Source: Streptomyces albogriseolus (GTDB lineage: Bacteria; Actinomycetota; Actinomycetes; Streptomycetales; Streptomycetaceae). Taken from it: DNA of 64,000 nt. The notes beneath the pieces are model-generated. The model made no database searches. It saw only the letters and a list, made by a program, of their open reading frames with translations, and was not told the origin of the DNA. Within the stretch, counting starts at the first letter, position 1. The number at the start of each line of letters is the position of its first letter. Shown piece after piece: positions 15,823-25,732 of this stretch. Location of the stretch: the NCBI GenBank assembly GCA_014650475.1, contig BMVA01000004.1:310001-374000 (forward strand). The letters are read 5' to 3'. Both the position numbers and the translations under genes were made by a program.

Positions 15823-17103
15823 GTGACCGACGCCCACGACACCGCAGCAGACAGTTCACTGCGCACCACCGGAGGCGCCCCTCCGGACGACGGCGGATCC
15901 TCTGCTGCACAGGCGCCGATCCCCTTGCTGGAGCCCCGCGAGGGCATCCCGCCCGTGGTGGCCGACGAAGCCGCCCTCGCCGAGGTGGTCGCCGCCTTCG
16001 CCGCGGGCCGCGGACCCGTCGCCGTGGACGCCGAGCGCGCCTCGGGCTACCGGTACGGACAGCGCGCCTACCTCGTCCAGCTCCGGCGCGAGGGCGCGGG
16101 CACGGCGCTGATCGACCCGGTCGCCTGCCCGGATCTGTCCTCCCTCGGCGAGGCACTGTCCGGCGTGGAGTGGGTGCTGCACGCCGCCACCCAGGACCTG
16201 CCCTGCCTGCGCGAGATAGGCATGGTGCCGACGCGGCTCTTCGACACCGAGCTGGCGGGCCGGCTGGCCGGGTTCCCCCGGGTCGGCCTCGGCGCGATGG
16301 TCGAGAGCGTGCTCGGCTATCTGCTGGAGAAGGGGCACTCCGCCGTCGACTGGTCCACCCGCCCGCTGCCCGAGCCGTGGCTGCGGTACGCCGCCCTCGA
16401 CGTCGAGCTGCTGGTCGACCTGCGGGACGCGCTGGAGAAGGAGCTGGACCGGCAGGGCAAGCTGGACTGGGCGTGGCAGGAGTTCGACGCGATCGCCTCG
16501 GCGCCGCCGCCGGAGCCCCGCAAGGACCCGTGGCGCCGCACCTCCGGCATGCACAAGATCCGCCGCCGCCGGCAGATGGCCGTCGTACGGGAGCTGTGGC
16601 AGACCCGGGACCGGATCGCGCGGCGCCGTGACGTCTCCCCCGGCAAGGTGCTGTCCGACGCGGCGATCGTCGAGGCCGCCCTCGCCATGCCGTCCGGCCC
16701 TCAGGCCCTGGCCGCGCTGAACGGCTTCGGTCAGCGGGTGGGCCGCCGCCAGCTCGAGCAGTGGCAGGCGGCGGTCGACCGGGCGAAGGCGCTGAGCGAG
16801 GACCGGCTGCCCCAGCCGGGCCAGCCGGTGACCGGTCCCCCGCCGCCGCGCGCCTGGGCCGACAAGGACCCGGCGGCCGCGGCCCGGCTGACGGCCGCGC
16901 GGGCGGGCGTGACCGCGCTCGCGGAGCGGCTGAACATGCCCGCGGAGAACCTGATCACGCCGGACACCGTGCGCAGGGTCTGCTGGGAGCCCCCGGCCCC
17001 GGCCACGGCCGAGTCGGTCGCCGCGGCCCTGACCGCCCACGGCGCCCGCGCCTGGCAGGTCGAGCAGGTCACGCCGGTGCTGATGGCCGCGCTCACCGCC
17101 TGA
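15823..17103 (+). CDS. rnd: Ribonuclease D-type 3'-5' exoribonuclease with HRDC domain
   Basis: A 426-residue cytoplasmic exonuclease. The DEDD-type active site is visible: Asp69 and Glu71 in VAVDAERASGYRYGQ, an Asp in LHAATQDLPCL, and the Y-x3-D motif YAALDVELLVDL near residue 190. An HRDC nucleic-acid-binding domain follows at about 240-310 (LWQTRDRIARRRDVSPGKVLSDAAI). The first 35 residues are a disordered acidic leader. The C-terminal 100 residues are an actinobacterial extension. It likely trims structured RNA 3' ends. Confidence 0.9.
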   Translation: MTDAHDTAADSSLRTTGGAPPDDGGSSAAQAPIPLLEPREGIPPVVADEAALAEVVAAFAAGRGPVAVDAERASGYRYGQRAYLVQLRREGAGTALIDPVACPDLSSLGEALSGVEWVLHAATQDLPCLREIGMVPTRLFDTELAGRLAGFPRVGLGAMVESVLGYLLEKGHSAVDWSTRPLPEPWLRYAALDVELLVDLRDALEKELDRQGKLDWAWQEFDAIASAPPPEPRKDPWRRTSGMHKIRRRRQMAVVRELWQTRDRIARRRDVSPGKVLSDAAIVEAALAMPSGPQALAALNGFGQRVGRRQLEQWQAAVDRAKALSEDRLPQPGQPVTGPPPPRAWADKDPAAAARLTAARAGVTALAERLNMPAENLITPDTVRRVCWEPPAPATAESVAAALTAHGARAWQVEQVTPVLMAALTA

Positions 17104-17195
17104 ACACCCCTCCACCCCGGGCCCGGCACAGGGCACACCGCAACCGGGGTGAGCGGTGCCGGGCGGGCCGCCGGTGGGCGTGCCACGATGCAGGC

Positions 17196-18509
17196 ATGCG
17201 GGTCGTCGTGGTGGGTGCGGGCCAGGTCGGTCACACCGTGGTCAAGTCGCTCGCCGAGGCGCACGAGTGCACGGTGATCGACATCGACCGGACACGTCTT
17301 GACGCCCTGTCGCACGCCTACGACGTACGGACGGCGCACGGCAGCGGCACCCGCCGCGAGACGCTCCTGGACGCCGGCGTGGCCGGCGCGGACCTCGTCC
17401 TGGCGTGCACCTCGCGGGACGAGGTCAACCTGGTCACCGCCATGCTCGCCCGCCGGCTGTCGTCGGCGCGGACGGTGGTGCGGGCCACCGGGACGGACTA
17501 CCTGGACGCCTGGCGTGCGGGTGACCTCGACGTGGACCTGCTCGTCTCGACCGCGTTCGAGACGGCGAGCGCCGTCGAACGCGTCCTGCACGTGCCGGGC
17601 GCACGGCACGTGGACTTCTTCGCCCGCGGTGAGGTCGTCGTGCTCGGCGTCGACGTCCGCGGGACGGCGTCACCGCGGCTGGCCGGCCGCCCGCTGCGCG
17701 AGGCGGGGCTGCCCGCCGCGTCGCGGGTGGTCGCCCTCGTGCGCGAGGGCACCTGGACCGTGCCGGCCGCGCACGAGGTGGTGCTCCCCGACGACTGGAT
17801 CATCGCGATGGCGTCCCCCTCGGCGGCGCGTGCCTGGAGCCGTCTGGTCACCGGGGCAGATCCCGTCGACGACGTGGTGGTGTTCGGCGCCGGGCGCATG
17901 GGCCGGGCCGTGGCCCAGGTGCTGCTCGACCGGGGCGTCCTGGTGCGGATCGTCGAACCGGACGCGGCCCGGGCACGCGCGGCGGCCGCCGCGCTCGACC
18001 GTGCACGGGTGTTCCGGGCGTCGGGTCTGGACCCGGCGTTCCTGAGCCGGGAGCGTATCGGCACGGCGGGGGCGGCGGTGCTCGCCGGCGGGGACGACTC
18101 GCGCAACCTGCACGCGGCCGTGCTCGCGAGGCTGCACGGGATCGGGCTGACGATGGCGGTGCTCGAAGACCCCGCCGCCGCCCGGGTCTTCGAGGCCGCC
18201 GGCACCGATGTGACGATCGACCCGGGTGACGAGACAGCCGAGAAGATGGCCCGCTTCACGTTCGACGAGCGCACTCGCCAGATGGCGATGCTGGGGGACG
18301 ACCGCTTCGAGGTGCTGGACGTCACCGTGCGGCCGGGCAGCCGGTTCGCGTACGGTCCCGTCGACGCGCTGCCCGGCGCCGGTGTGGGCGCGATCGTGCG
18401 GGACGGCACCGTGCTCTTTCCCGATGGGCGGGACGAACTGCTGCCCGGCGACCGGGTGGTCGTCCTCACCGAACCCGCCCGCGTCCCGTCGATCGAGCAC
18501 GACCTGTGA
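17196..18509 (+). CDS. trkA: TrkA-type potassium-channel regulatory protein
   Basis: A 437-residue cytoplasmic protein with two RCK units. The first begins MRVVVVGAGQVGHTVVKSLA and the second DDVVVFGAGRMGRAVAQVLL near residue 228, both NAD(H)-binding Rossmann motifs; TrkA_C-type ligand domains follow each (the second from about 365, VTVRPGSRF...DRVVVLTEPARVP). It gates the TrkH channel encoded next, whose GTG start overlaps its stop by four bases, showing a coupled operon. Confidence 0.88.
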   Translation: MRVVVVGAGQVGHTVVKSLAEAHECTVIDIDRTRLDALSHAYDVRTAHGSGTRRETLLDAGVAGADLVLACTSRDEVNLVTAMLARRLSSARTVVRATGTDYLDAWRAGDLDVDLLVSTAFETASAVERVLHVPGARHVDFFARGEVVVLGVDVRGTASPRLAGRPLREAGLPAASRVVALVREGTWTVPAAHEVVLPDDWIIAMASPSAARAWSRLVTGADPVDDVVVFGAGRMGRAVAQVLLDRGVLVRIVEPDAARARAAAAALDRARVFRASGLDPAFLSRERIGTAGAAVLAGGDDSRNLHAAVLARLHGIGLTMAVLEDPAAARVFEAAGTDVTIDPGDETAEKMARFTFDERTRQMAMLGDDRFEVLDVTVRPGSRFAYGPVDALPGAGVGAIVRDGTVLFPDGRDELLPGDRVVVLTEPARVPSIEHDL

Positions 18510-20053
18510 GGCGGCCGCGTCCGTCGCCGGTCCGGCGCCGGTGGAGCCCACGCGGACGGACCGGCGTCGACGTGCGGATCGCGCTCGGGGTCGTCGGCGC
18601 CCTGCTCACCTGGTTCGCCTTCGCGTTCACCGCTCCGGCGGCCGTCGCGCTGGCGGCAGGCGAGCCCCCGTGGCCCTTCCTCGTCACCGCGGCGGCCGTG
18701 GCCGTGACCGGCGCGGTCCTCAGGCGCCTGACGGGCAGCCGGCCCCCGTTGGGCGTCCGGGAGGGGTTCCTCGTCGTCGTCGCCGTCTGGCTGCTCGTGC
18801 CCGCGTTCGGCGCGATGCCGTTCCTGCTCGGTGACGTCCCGCAGCTCGACCACCCGGCCGATGCCTGGTTCGAGGCGATGTCGGGGTTCACCGCCACCGG
18901 TGCGACGGTGCTGACGGACGTGGACGCGCTGAGGCCCGACATGCTGTTCTGGCGCCAGTTCACCCACTGGCTGGGGGGCGCCGGGATCATCGTGCTCGCG
19001 CTCGCGGTGCTGCCCCGGCTGCGCATCGGAGGGCGCGAGCTGCTGCGCTCCGAGCTGCCGGGCCCCATCGAGACGGAGCCGCTCGGCGCGACCGTCCGCG
19101 GGACCGCCCGCCGGCTGTGGAAGGTCTACCTCGCGGTGACGGCGGCCGGCGTCCTGGTGCTGGCCGCGCTGGGGTGGGCCGGGCTGGACCGGCGGATGGG
19201 CCTCTTCGACGCCTTCTCCTACGCGACGTCCGCCGTGGCGCTCGGCGGGTTCACGCCGGACGACGACTCGGCGCGGAACCTCGCCCCGGTGACGCAATGG
19301 GCGCTGTGCGGGCTGATGGCCGTGGCCGGGCTGAACCTGCTGCGACTGTACCGCCTGGCCGTGCTGCGCCAGGTCAGGGCCGTCTCCCGCGACGAGGAAC
19401 TGCGCCTCTACCTCGGCCTGCTGCTCGTGGCGTCGTGCGTCGTGGCGGCCGAGCTGTTCGCCGCGGGCACCGTCACCGGGCTCGCCGGTGTGCGGCACGG
19501 CGCCTTCCAGGCGGTCTCGGTGATGACCACCACCGGCTTCGCGACGCTTGACTGGTCGGACTGGGGAGCCCTCGCGACGCTGACGCTCCTGACGCTGATG
19601 TTCGCCGGGGCCTGTGCCGGTTCGGCGAGCGGTTCGATCAAGGTCGTCCGCCATCTCGTCCTCTTCCGTTTCGCCCGCCGCGAGCTGGAACAGGCAGTGC
19701 ATCCGGACGCCGTCCTGCCGGTGCGGGTGAGCGGCCGGGTGGTCGGCACCCCCGTGCTCCGCTCGGTCCTGCTCTTCGTCCTCCTCTACCTGTTCGCCCT
19801 CGCGCTCGGCACACTGGGCCTCGCCCTGGACGCGGGGGCCGAGAAGGGAGGCACCAGTGCGTTCACCGCGCTCGGCGCCGCCGCGGCCTGCCTGGGAAAC
19901 GTCGGCCCGGCCTTCGGCGAGCTCGGCCCGTTCGGCTCCTACGCACCGCTCGGGCAGGCGTCGAAGGTGCTGCTGACCGCCCTGATGCTGCTCGGCCGCA
20001 TCGAGATCGTGCCCCTGGCGGTGCTGCTCCGGCGCGGCTACTGGCGGGCGTAG
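18506..20053 (+). CDS. trkH: TrkH/KtrB-type potassium uptake channel
   Basis: A 515-residue membrane protein of the SKT superfamily. Four pore-loop repeats are recognisable: FEAMSGFTATGATVLTDVD, YATSAVALGGFTPDD, SVMTTTGFATLDWS and AAAACLGNVGPAFGELG, each with the selectivity-filter glycine. It imports K+ (possibly Na+-coupled) together with TrkA. A basic 25-residue N-terminal tail precedes the first helix. It converges on the mannoside ABC operon, with 22 bp between the two stop codons. Confidence 0.88.
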   Translation: MRRPRPSPVRRRWSPRGRTGVDVRIALGVVGALLTWFAFAFTAPAAVALAAGEPPWPFLVTAAAVAVTGAVLRRLTGSRPPLGVREGFLVVVAVWLLVPAFGAMPFLLGDVPQLDHPADAWFEAMSGFTATGATVLTDVDALRPDMLFWRQFTHWLGGAGIIVLALAVLPRLRIGGRELLRSELPGPIETEPLGATVRGTARRLWKVYLAVTAAGVLVLAALGWAGLDRRMGLFDAFSYATSAVALGGFTPDDDSARNLAPVTQWALCGLMAVAGLNLLRLYRLAVLRQVRAVSRDEELRLYLGLLLVASCVVAAELFAAGTVTGLAGVRHGAFQAVSVMTTTGFATLDWSDWGALATLTLLTLMFAGACAGSASGSIKVVRHLVLFRFARRELEQAVHPDAVLPVRVSGRVVGTPVLRSVLLFVLLYLFALALGTLGLALDAGAEKGGTSAFTALGAAAACLGNVGPAFGELGPFGSYAPLGQASKVLLTALMLLGRIEIVPLAVLLRRGYWRA

Positions 20054-20075
20054 GCGCGCCCGGCACAACGGGCCC

Positions 20076-20906
20076 TCACTTCGTCGCCCCCCGCATGAAG
20101 CCGTTGTAGATGAACCGCTGGAGGAACAGGAAGACGACCAGCGTGGGCAGGATGACCAGGATCGCGCCCGCCGAGATCGTCTCCCAGTGCGCCCCGAAGG
20201 GGCCCTTGAAGCGGAACAGGGACGTCGAGATCACGCCAAGGTCCTCGGACGGCATGTAGAGGAAGGGGATGTAGAAGTCGTTGTAGACGTTGATCCCCTT
20301 CACGATGACCACCGTGGCGATCGCCGGCTTCAGCAGCGGCAGGATGACCTTGCGGTAGACGGTGAAGGCGTTCGCGCCGTCCAGGCGCGCCGCCTCGTCC
20401 AGGGAGACCGGGATGGAGCGGATGAACTGCAGGAAGATGTAGATCGACACGATGTCCGTGCCCATGTAGAGGGCGATGGGCGCCCACAGGCTGTCGAACA
20501 TGCCGAGGCTGTCGACGATCTGGAAGGTCGCCACCTGGGTGGTCACCCCGGGCACCAGCGCGGCCAGCAGGAACAGCGCCACCACAAGCTTGCGGAAGCG
20601 GAAGCGGAAGCGGTCGATGGCGTATGCGGTCATCGAGCCGATGAGGATGGTGCCGCCGACCGCGACGACGAGGACGACCGCCGTGTTGGCGAAGGCGGAC
20701 AGCATCTGGCCGTCCCGGAACGCGGTCACGTAGTTGGCGACGTTCAGCGGGTCGTCGGGCAGGGCGAGCGCCCCGCTGCCGTCCGCCATCTCGCGGGGGG
20801 TCTTCAGCGAGGTCAGCAGGACCACGGCGAGCGGCAGCAGCACCACCAGGGTGGCGGCGGTCAGCGACAGGTACACCAGGGCGCGGGCCACGGTACGGCG
20901 GGTCAT
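20076..20906 (-). CDS. Sugar ABC transporter permease (MalG type), mannoside cluster
   Basis: A 276-residue CUT1 permease (MTRRTVARALVYLSLTAATL...). The EAA loop reads SLDEAARLDGANAFTVYRKVILPLLKP. The start codon overlaps the upstream permease's stop by four bases (ATGA). It is the last gene of the three-gene importer operon read away from the beta-mannosidase. No ATPase is encoded locally. Confidence 0.9.
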   Translation of the reverse strand: MTRRTVARALVYLSLTAATLVVLLPLAVVLLTSLKTPREMADGSGALALPDDPLNVANYVTAFRDGQMLSAFANTAVVLVVAVGGTILIGSMTAYAIDRFRFRFRKLVVALFLLAALVPGVTTQVATFQIVDSLGMFDSLWAPIALYMGTDIVSIYIFLQFIRSIPVSLDEAARLDGANAFTVYRKVILPLLKPAIATVVIVKGINVYNDFYIPFLYMPSEDLGVISTSLFRFKGPFGAHWETISAGAILVILPTLVVFLFLQRFIYNGFMRGATK

Positions 20907-21862
20907 ACCAGGTCCACCTTCTCGTCGGGGACGATGCGCCGCTGCACCCAGGTGACCGCCAGGACGATCAGCAGCAGCACGACGGCGGCCGCGGAGGCGA
21001 GCCCCGTCTTGTTGAACTGGAAGGCCAGCTTCACGGTCTGGATGACGAACGTCTCCGTGCCCGTGGCGCCGCCGGTCATGATGTACGGGATCTCGAAGAC
21101 CGACAGCGAGCCGGAGACGGACAGGATCACGCTGAGGCTCAGCACGGGCCGGATGCCGGGCGCGATGATGTGGCGGAACTGCTGCCAGCGGCTCGCCCCG
21201 TCGATCTCGGCCGCCTCGTACAGCTCGCCGGGGATGGACTGGATGGCGCCCAGGAACAGCACGAAGTTGAGGCCGAGGTAGCGCCAGACGGAGACGCCGG
21301 CCAGCGAGGTGTTCGCGGAGAACGGCGTGCCCAGCCAGGCGTGGTCGGTCTCCACGCCGAGCAGGCGCAGCACGGAGTCGAGGGTGCCGCCGTCCTGGAA
21401 GAAGTAGAGGAAGACGAAGCCGATCGCCACCCCGTTGATCAGGTACGGGAAGAACAGCACGCCCTTGAAGAAGTTCCGGAAGCGGACGTTGAAGCTGAGG
21501 ACCGTGGCGAAGTACAGGGCGAGGACGATCTGCACCACCGACGCGACCAGGTAGTAGCCGCTGACCAGGAACACCTCGAACAGCTCGGAGCGGGTGAGGA
21601 GTTCGGTGTAGTTCTCGGCGCCGGTCCAGTTCAGCTCCGGGCTCACCCCGTCCCAGTCGGTGAAGCTGTACGCGGCCATGTTGGCGATCGGCGCGTAGGT
21701 GAAGGTCAGCAGCAGGGCGAGCGGGACGGCGAGGAACAGCCAGGGGGTGACGCCGGCGCGGGCCCGCCGCCGGGTGCGGCGGGCGGCGGGCGCCGCGCGC
21801 CCGGGGGCCGGGGGCGCGGCCGGCGCTTCCGGCCGCGCCGCCTTGCGGGTGGTGTCGGTCAT
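20903..21862 (-). CDS. Sugar ABC transporter permease (MalF type), mannoside cluster
   Basis: A 319-residue CUT1 permease. An Ala/Pro/Arg-rich cytoplasmic tail of about 40 residues precedes the first helix (TPWLFLAVPLALLLTFTYAPI). The EAA loop is ELYEAAEIDGASRWQQFRHIIAPGIRP. The ATG at 21862 overlaps the binding-protein stop codon by one base (TGATG), so the pair is translationally coupled. Confidence 0.9.
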   Translation of the reverse strand: MTDTTRKAARPEAPAAPPAPGRAAPAARRTRRRARAGVTPWLFLAVPLALLLTFTYAPIANMAAYSFTDWDGVSPELNWTGAENYTELLTRSELFEVFLVSGYYLVASVVQIVLALYFATVLSFNVRFRNFFKGVLFFPYLINGVAIGFVFLYFFQDGGTLDSVLRLLGVETDHAWLGTPFSANTSLAGVSVWRYLGLNFVLFLGAIQSIPGELYEAAEIDGASRWQQFRHIIAPGIRPVLSLSVILSVSGSLSVFEIPYIMTGGATGTETFVIQTVKLAFQFNKTGLASAAAVVLLLIVLAVTWVQRRIVPDEKVDLV

Positions 21863-23181
21863 CACGACCCCAGCGCGTCGCGTGCCTCGGCCCAGCGCTC
21901 GCCGAGGCCCGCGAGGTAGTCGTCGAGGCTGCCCTTGCGGGCGCCGCGGGCGAGGTCGACGAGGTCCTGGCGGTAGTCGGGCTTGAAGATGCCGACCTCC
22001 GAGGAGTTGTCGATGGACTTGACCTCGGCGCCCTTGCTGTCGTCGAGGTCGAGCAGCTTCACGCCCGCCTTCCGGTAGGGCGCGAGGACGTCGGGCAGCG
22101 GGGCGTCCTTGAGCGGGGACAGCGCCAGATTGGCGTCCGCGTAGCCGGACTTGTCGGTGAACCAGTCGATCCAGGCGCGCGCCGCCTGCTTGTTGTCGGA
22201 GTTGACGTTCACGGCCTGCTGGTAGTCGGGGGACGTCACCGCGCAGAAGACGCCGTTCTTCTGGACGGGGAACGGCATGAGGCCGATGTCGGCCGGGTCG
22301 GCGCCGGCCTGCTCCGCGGCGTCCCGCATCTGCACGACGGCCCAGGAGCCCAGCCACATGGTGGCGATCTCGCCCTTGGCGAGGCGGGGCTTGGACGCCT
22401 CCCAGTTGGTGGTCGTCGGGTCCTTCTCCGCGAGTCCGCCGCGCACGATGTCGTGGAGCAGGGTGTCGCCCACGCGCAGGTCGGCGCCCTCGGCCCACGG
22501 GTCGCCCTCGGCGAGCCTGGTGGTGGCCCGGGTGTCGCAGCTGACGGAGCCGTTGACGTTGGTCCACTGGGTCAGCGGCCACATGTCCTTGAAGTTGGTG
22601 TAGTACGGCACCGCGTCGGTCTTCGCCCGGATCGCCTTGAGGGCGTCGAGGAACTCGCCGGGCGTGGTGGGCCAGTCGGTGACGCCGGCCCGGCTCCAGA
22701 CCTTCTTGTTGTAGAGGAAGCCGGGGACGACGCCGAGGGGGCTCTGGCCGTAGACCTTGCCGTCGACGGTGGAGTAGTCGGTGTAGCGGTACTTGGCGGA
22801 GCGCTCCTGTCGTGTGCCGAGCGAGGCGAAGAACTTGGGGTAGTCCTTCTTCTCGATGACCGCCGGGATCATCAGGACGTCGCCGTAGTTCTCCGTGTTC
22901 ATACGGATCTTGACCTCGCCCTCGTAGTCGGTGAGGCCCTCGAACTCGACCGTCACGCCGGGGTAGGTCTTCCGGAACTCGGCCGCGTACTTCTTCATGG
23001 TGCCGTCCTGCACCAGGTCGGTGCGGTGGGTGAGGACGGTGATGGAGCCCTTGACCTTGGACGGGTCGTCGGGGGCCTCGGCGTCCGCGCCCGTCGTGGA
23101 ACCTCCCGACCCGGTGCAGGCGGAGGCCAGCAGGGCGACGACGGCGGCGATCGATCCGGCGAGTGCTGTGCGGCGGTTCAT
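21862..23181 (-). CDS. Sugar-binding lipoprotein, mannoside cluster
   Basis: A 439-residue family 1 solute-binding protein. The signal peptide MNRRTALAGSIAAVVALLASAC ends in a lipobox; the arginine pair followed by a hydrophobic stretch could also allow Tat export. Mature residues begin after a Gly/Ser linker with SITVLTHRTDLVQDGTMKKYAAEF. ATG 23181 is preferred over GTG 23187 because GGAG stands 9 nt upstream. It diverges from the beta-mannosidase gene, so manno-oligosaccharides or beta-mannosides are the likely ligands. Confidence 0.88.
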   Translation of the reverse strand: MNRRTALAGSIAAVVALLASACTGSGGSTTGADAEAPDDPSKVKGSITVLTHRTDLVQDGTMKKYAAEFRKTYPGVTVEFEGLTDYEGEVKIRMNTENYGDVLMIPAVIEKKDYPKFFASLGTRQERSAKYRYTDYSTVDGKVYGQSPLGVVPGFLYNKKVWSRAGVTDWPTTPGEFLDALKAIRAKTDAVPYYTNFKDMWPLTQWTNVNGSVSCDTRATTRLAEGDPWAEGADLRVGDTLLHDIVRGGLAEKDPTTTNWEASKPRLAKGEIATMWLGSWAVVQMRDAAEQAGADPADIGLMPFPVQKNGVFCAVTSPDYQQAVNVNSDNKQAARAWIDWFTDKSGYADANLALSPLKDAPLPDVLAPYRKAGVKLLDLDDSKGAEVKSIDNSSEVGIFKPDYRQDLVDLARGARKGSLDDYLAGLGERWAEARDALGS

Positions 23182-23254
23182 GTGCACCAGCTCCGTTCAC
23201 GGGGCGGACGAGCACGGGTGGGTTGGCTGGTTCGGCACTCTGACAGCCCCTCAC

Positions 23255-23322
23255 TGAACCGGTAAAGTCTCAATTGCGCCAACGATACGAAAACGTTGCC
23301 CGCCCAGGGCTCAACCGGTTTA
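23255..23322. promoter_or_regulatory. Operator-like elements in the divergent mannoside control region
   Basis: The 151-bp space between the importer and beta-mannosidase holds TGAACCGGTAAAG (23255-23267) and TCAACCGGTTTAG (23311-23323), two copies of a near-palindrome with AACCGGT core, and a separate GAAAACGTTGCC (23289-23300). The first two are 56 bp apart. All have the central CpG form recognised by LacI proteins; the regulator at 25729 is the obvious candidate. Confidence 0.5.
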
Positions 23323-23332
23323 GGGAGTGTGC

Positions 23333-25732
23333 ATGCGTCAGGTCACACCGCTCACCGACGGATGGATCCTGCGGCACCCGGACGGCACGGGGGAGGCGCT
23401 CCCCGCCTCGGTGCCGGGGTGTGTGCACACCGACCTGCTGGCGGCCGGCCTGATCCCCGACCCGTTCCTCGGGCGGGGCGAGACCGAGGTGGCGTGGGTG
23501 GGCCGCCGCGCGTGGACCTACGAACGGGACCTGGCCGCGGGCGACCCGGCGCACGAGCGGACGGACCTGGTGTTCGACGGCCTCGACACGGTCGCCGAGA
23601 TCCTGCTCGACGGCCGCCCGCTGGGCCGGGTGCGGAACATGCACCGCTCGTACCGCTTCGACGTGACGGGGCTGAGCGGGCGGCTGACGGTGCGGTTCGC
23701 GTCCGCCTACGACGAGGCGGAGGCGGTGCGGGCCGCGGTGGGCGACCGTCCGGGGGCGTACGCCGAGCCGTACCAGTACGTGCGCAAGATGGCCTGCTCG
23801 TTCGGCTGGGACTGGGGGCCCACCCTGGTCACCGCCGGGATCTGGCGGCCGGTGCGCCTGGAGCACTGGTCGACGGCCCGGATCGCCCGGGTGCGTCCGC
23901 TGGTCACCGTGGAGGACGGCACGGGCGTGGTCGACCTGGCCGTCGACGTCGGGCGCACCAAGGGCGGGGCGCCGCTCGAGGTCGAGGCGTCCGTCGGCGG
24001 CGTGCGCGCCCGCGCCCGGATCGGGGGGACGGCCGGGACGGTACGCCTGCGGGTGCCGGACGCCCGCCTGTGGTGGCCCCGCGGTTACGGCGAACAGCCG
24101 CTGTACGACGTGGAGGTGCGTCTGCTGCACGACGGGGAGGCGGTGGACTCCTGGCGGCGGCGGATCGGCTTCCGGACGGTGGAGCTGGACACCTCGGCCG
24201 ACGCGCACGGCACCGGGTTCACCCTGGTGGTCAACGGGGAGCGGCTGTTCGCGCGCGGGGTCAACTGGATCCCGAACGACGCCTTCCCGTCCCGGATCAC
24301 CCGTGACCGCTACCGCCGGCGGCTGGAGCAGGCGGCCGCGGCGGGCGTGGACCTGGTGCGGGTGTGGGGCGGCGGGATCTACGAGAGCGAGGACTTCTAC
24401 GACGCCTGCGACGAGCTGGGCCTGCTGGTCTGGCAGGACTTCCCGTTCGCCTGCGCCGCCTACCCCGAGGAGCAGCCGCTGCGCGGCGAGGTGGAGGCGG
24501 AGGCCCGGGAGAACGTCGTACGGCTGATGCCGCACCCCTCGCTGGTGCTGTGGAACGGCAACAACGAGAACCTGTGGGGCTTCCGGGACTGGGACTGGGA
24601 GCCCGCGCTGGCCGGGGACTCCTGGGGCGAGGGCTACTACCTGGGCCTGCTGCCGCGCGTGGTGGCCGAGGTGGACCCGACGCGGCCGTACACGGCGGGC
24701 AGCCCGTGGTCCGGGTCCTGGCTGCGTCACCCCAACGACCCGGCGCACGGCACGCACCACTCCTGGGAGGTGTGGAACCGCAGGGACTACGCCGACTACC
24801 GCCTCGACGTGCCGCGTTTCGTCGCCGAGTTCGGCTGGCAGGCGCCGCCCGCGTACGCCACGCTGCGGCGGGCGCTGCCCGGGGAGGAGCTGGCGCCGGA
24901 CTCCCCCGGCGTGCTGCACCACCAGAAGGCGGAGGACGGCAACGGCAAGCTGGAGCGCGGTCTCGCCCGGCACTTCGCCCTGCCCGAGGGGGATTTCGAC
25001 CGCTGGCACTATCTGACGCAGCTCAACCAGGCGCGTGCGGTGGCGGCCGGGATCGAGCACTGGCGCTCGCACTGGCCGGTGTGCGCGGGAACGGTGGTGT
25101 GGCAGCTCAACGACTGCTGGCCGGTGACCTCGTGGGCCGCGATCGACGGCGACGGCCGGGAGAAGCCGCTGTACCACGAGCTGCGCAGACTGTACGCGGA
25201 CCGGCTGCTGACCGTGCGGACGGACGGGGACCTGCCGGTCGTCGCGGCGGTGAACCAGGCCGCCGAGGTGTGGCGGACCTCCCTGCGGCTGCGGCGGATG
25301 ACGGTGGACGGCGCGGTGCTCGCCGAGGCCGAACCGGAGCTCGCCGCGGACGCGCGGACCGTGGCGCTCGTCGAGGTCCCGGCCGGGCTGGTCCCGGCCG
25401 GTCCCGAGGAATTCCTGGTCGCCGACGCCGCGGACCCCTGCGCACAGGAGCCGCTGCGGGCGCTGCACTTCCCGGCGGCGGACCGCGACATCCCCTACCC
25501 GCGCCCGGAGTTCGAGGTGGCGCTCGCGCCCGAGGGCGTGACGGTCACCGCGCGCACCCTGGTGCGGGACCTGCTGCTCCAGGCCGACCGGCTGGATCCG
25601 GAGGCGGCCGCCGACCGGGGACGGGTGACGCTGCTGCCCGGGGAGCGGGTGACCATCGGGGTGCGGGGCTGGAAGACTCCTGACCCCGAGACCGCCCGCA
25701 CCGCCCTGTACTGCGTGGAGCCCACTCGATGA
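23333..25732 (+). CDS. Beta-mannosidase, glycoside hydrolase family 2
   Basis: A 799-residue cytoplasmic enzyme that releases mannose from the non-reducing end of beta-mannosides. The GH2 layout is visible: sugar-binding domain, Ig-like domain, then TIM barrel. The general acid/base is about Glu412 in LVLWNGNNENLWGF and the nucleophile about Glu499 in RFVAEFGWQAPP. CSFGWDWGPTLVTAGIW is typical of beta-mannosidases as opposed to beta-galactosidases. No signal peptide is present, which fits substrate import by the divergent ABC system. ATG 23333 is preferred to GTG 23327 because GGGAG is correctly spaced from it. Confidence 0.92.
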   Translation: MRQVTPLTDGWILRHPDGTGEALPASVPGCVHTDLLAAGLIPDPFLGRGETEVAWVGRRAWTYERDLAAGDPAHERTDLVFDGLDTVAEILLDGRPLGRVRNMHRSYRFDVTGLSGRLTVRFASAYDEAEAVRAAVGDRPGAYAEPYQYVRKMACSFGWDWGPTLVTAGIWRPVRLEHWSTARIARVRPLVTVEDGTGVVDLAVDVGRTKGGAPLEVEASVGGVRARARIGGTAGTVRLRVPDARLWWPRGYGEQPLYDVEVRLLHDGEAVDSWRRRIGFRTVELDTSADAHGTGFTLVVNGERLFARGVNWIPNDAFPSRITRDRYRRRLEQAAAAGVDLVRVWGGGIYESEDFYDACDELGLLVWQDFPFACAAYPEEQPLRGEVEAEARENVVRLMPHPSLVLWNGNNENLWGFRDWDWEPALAGDSWGEGYYLGLLPRVVAEVDPTRPYTAGSPWSGSWLRHPNDPAHGTHHSWEVWNRRDYADYRLDVPRFVAEFGWQAPPAYATLRRALPGEELAPDSPGVLHHQKAEDGNGKLERGLARHFALPEGDFDRWHYLTQLNQARAVAAGIEHWRSHWPVCAGTVVWQLNDCWPVTSWAAIDGDGREKPLYHELRRLYADRLLTVRTDGDLPVVAAVNQAAEVWRTSLRLRRMTVDGAVLAEAEPELAADARTVALVEVPAGLVPAGPEEFLVADAADPCAQEPLRALHFPAADRDIPYPRPEFEVALAPEGVTVTARTLVRDLLLQADRLDPEAAADRGRVTLLPGERVTIGVRGWKTPDPETARTALYCVEPTR

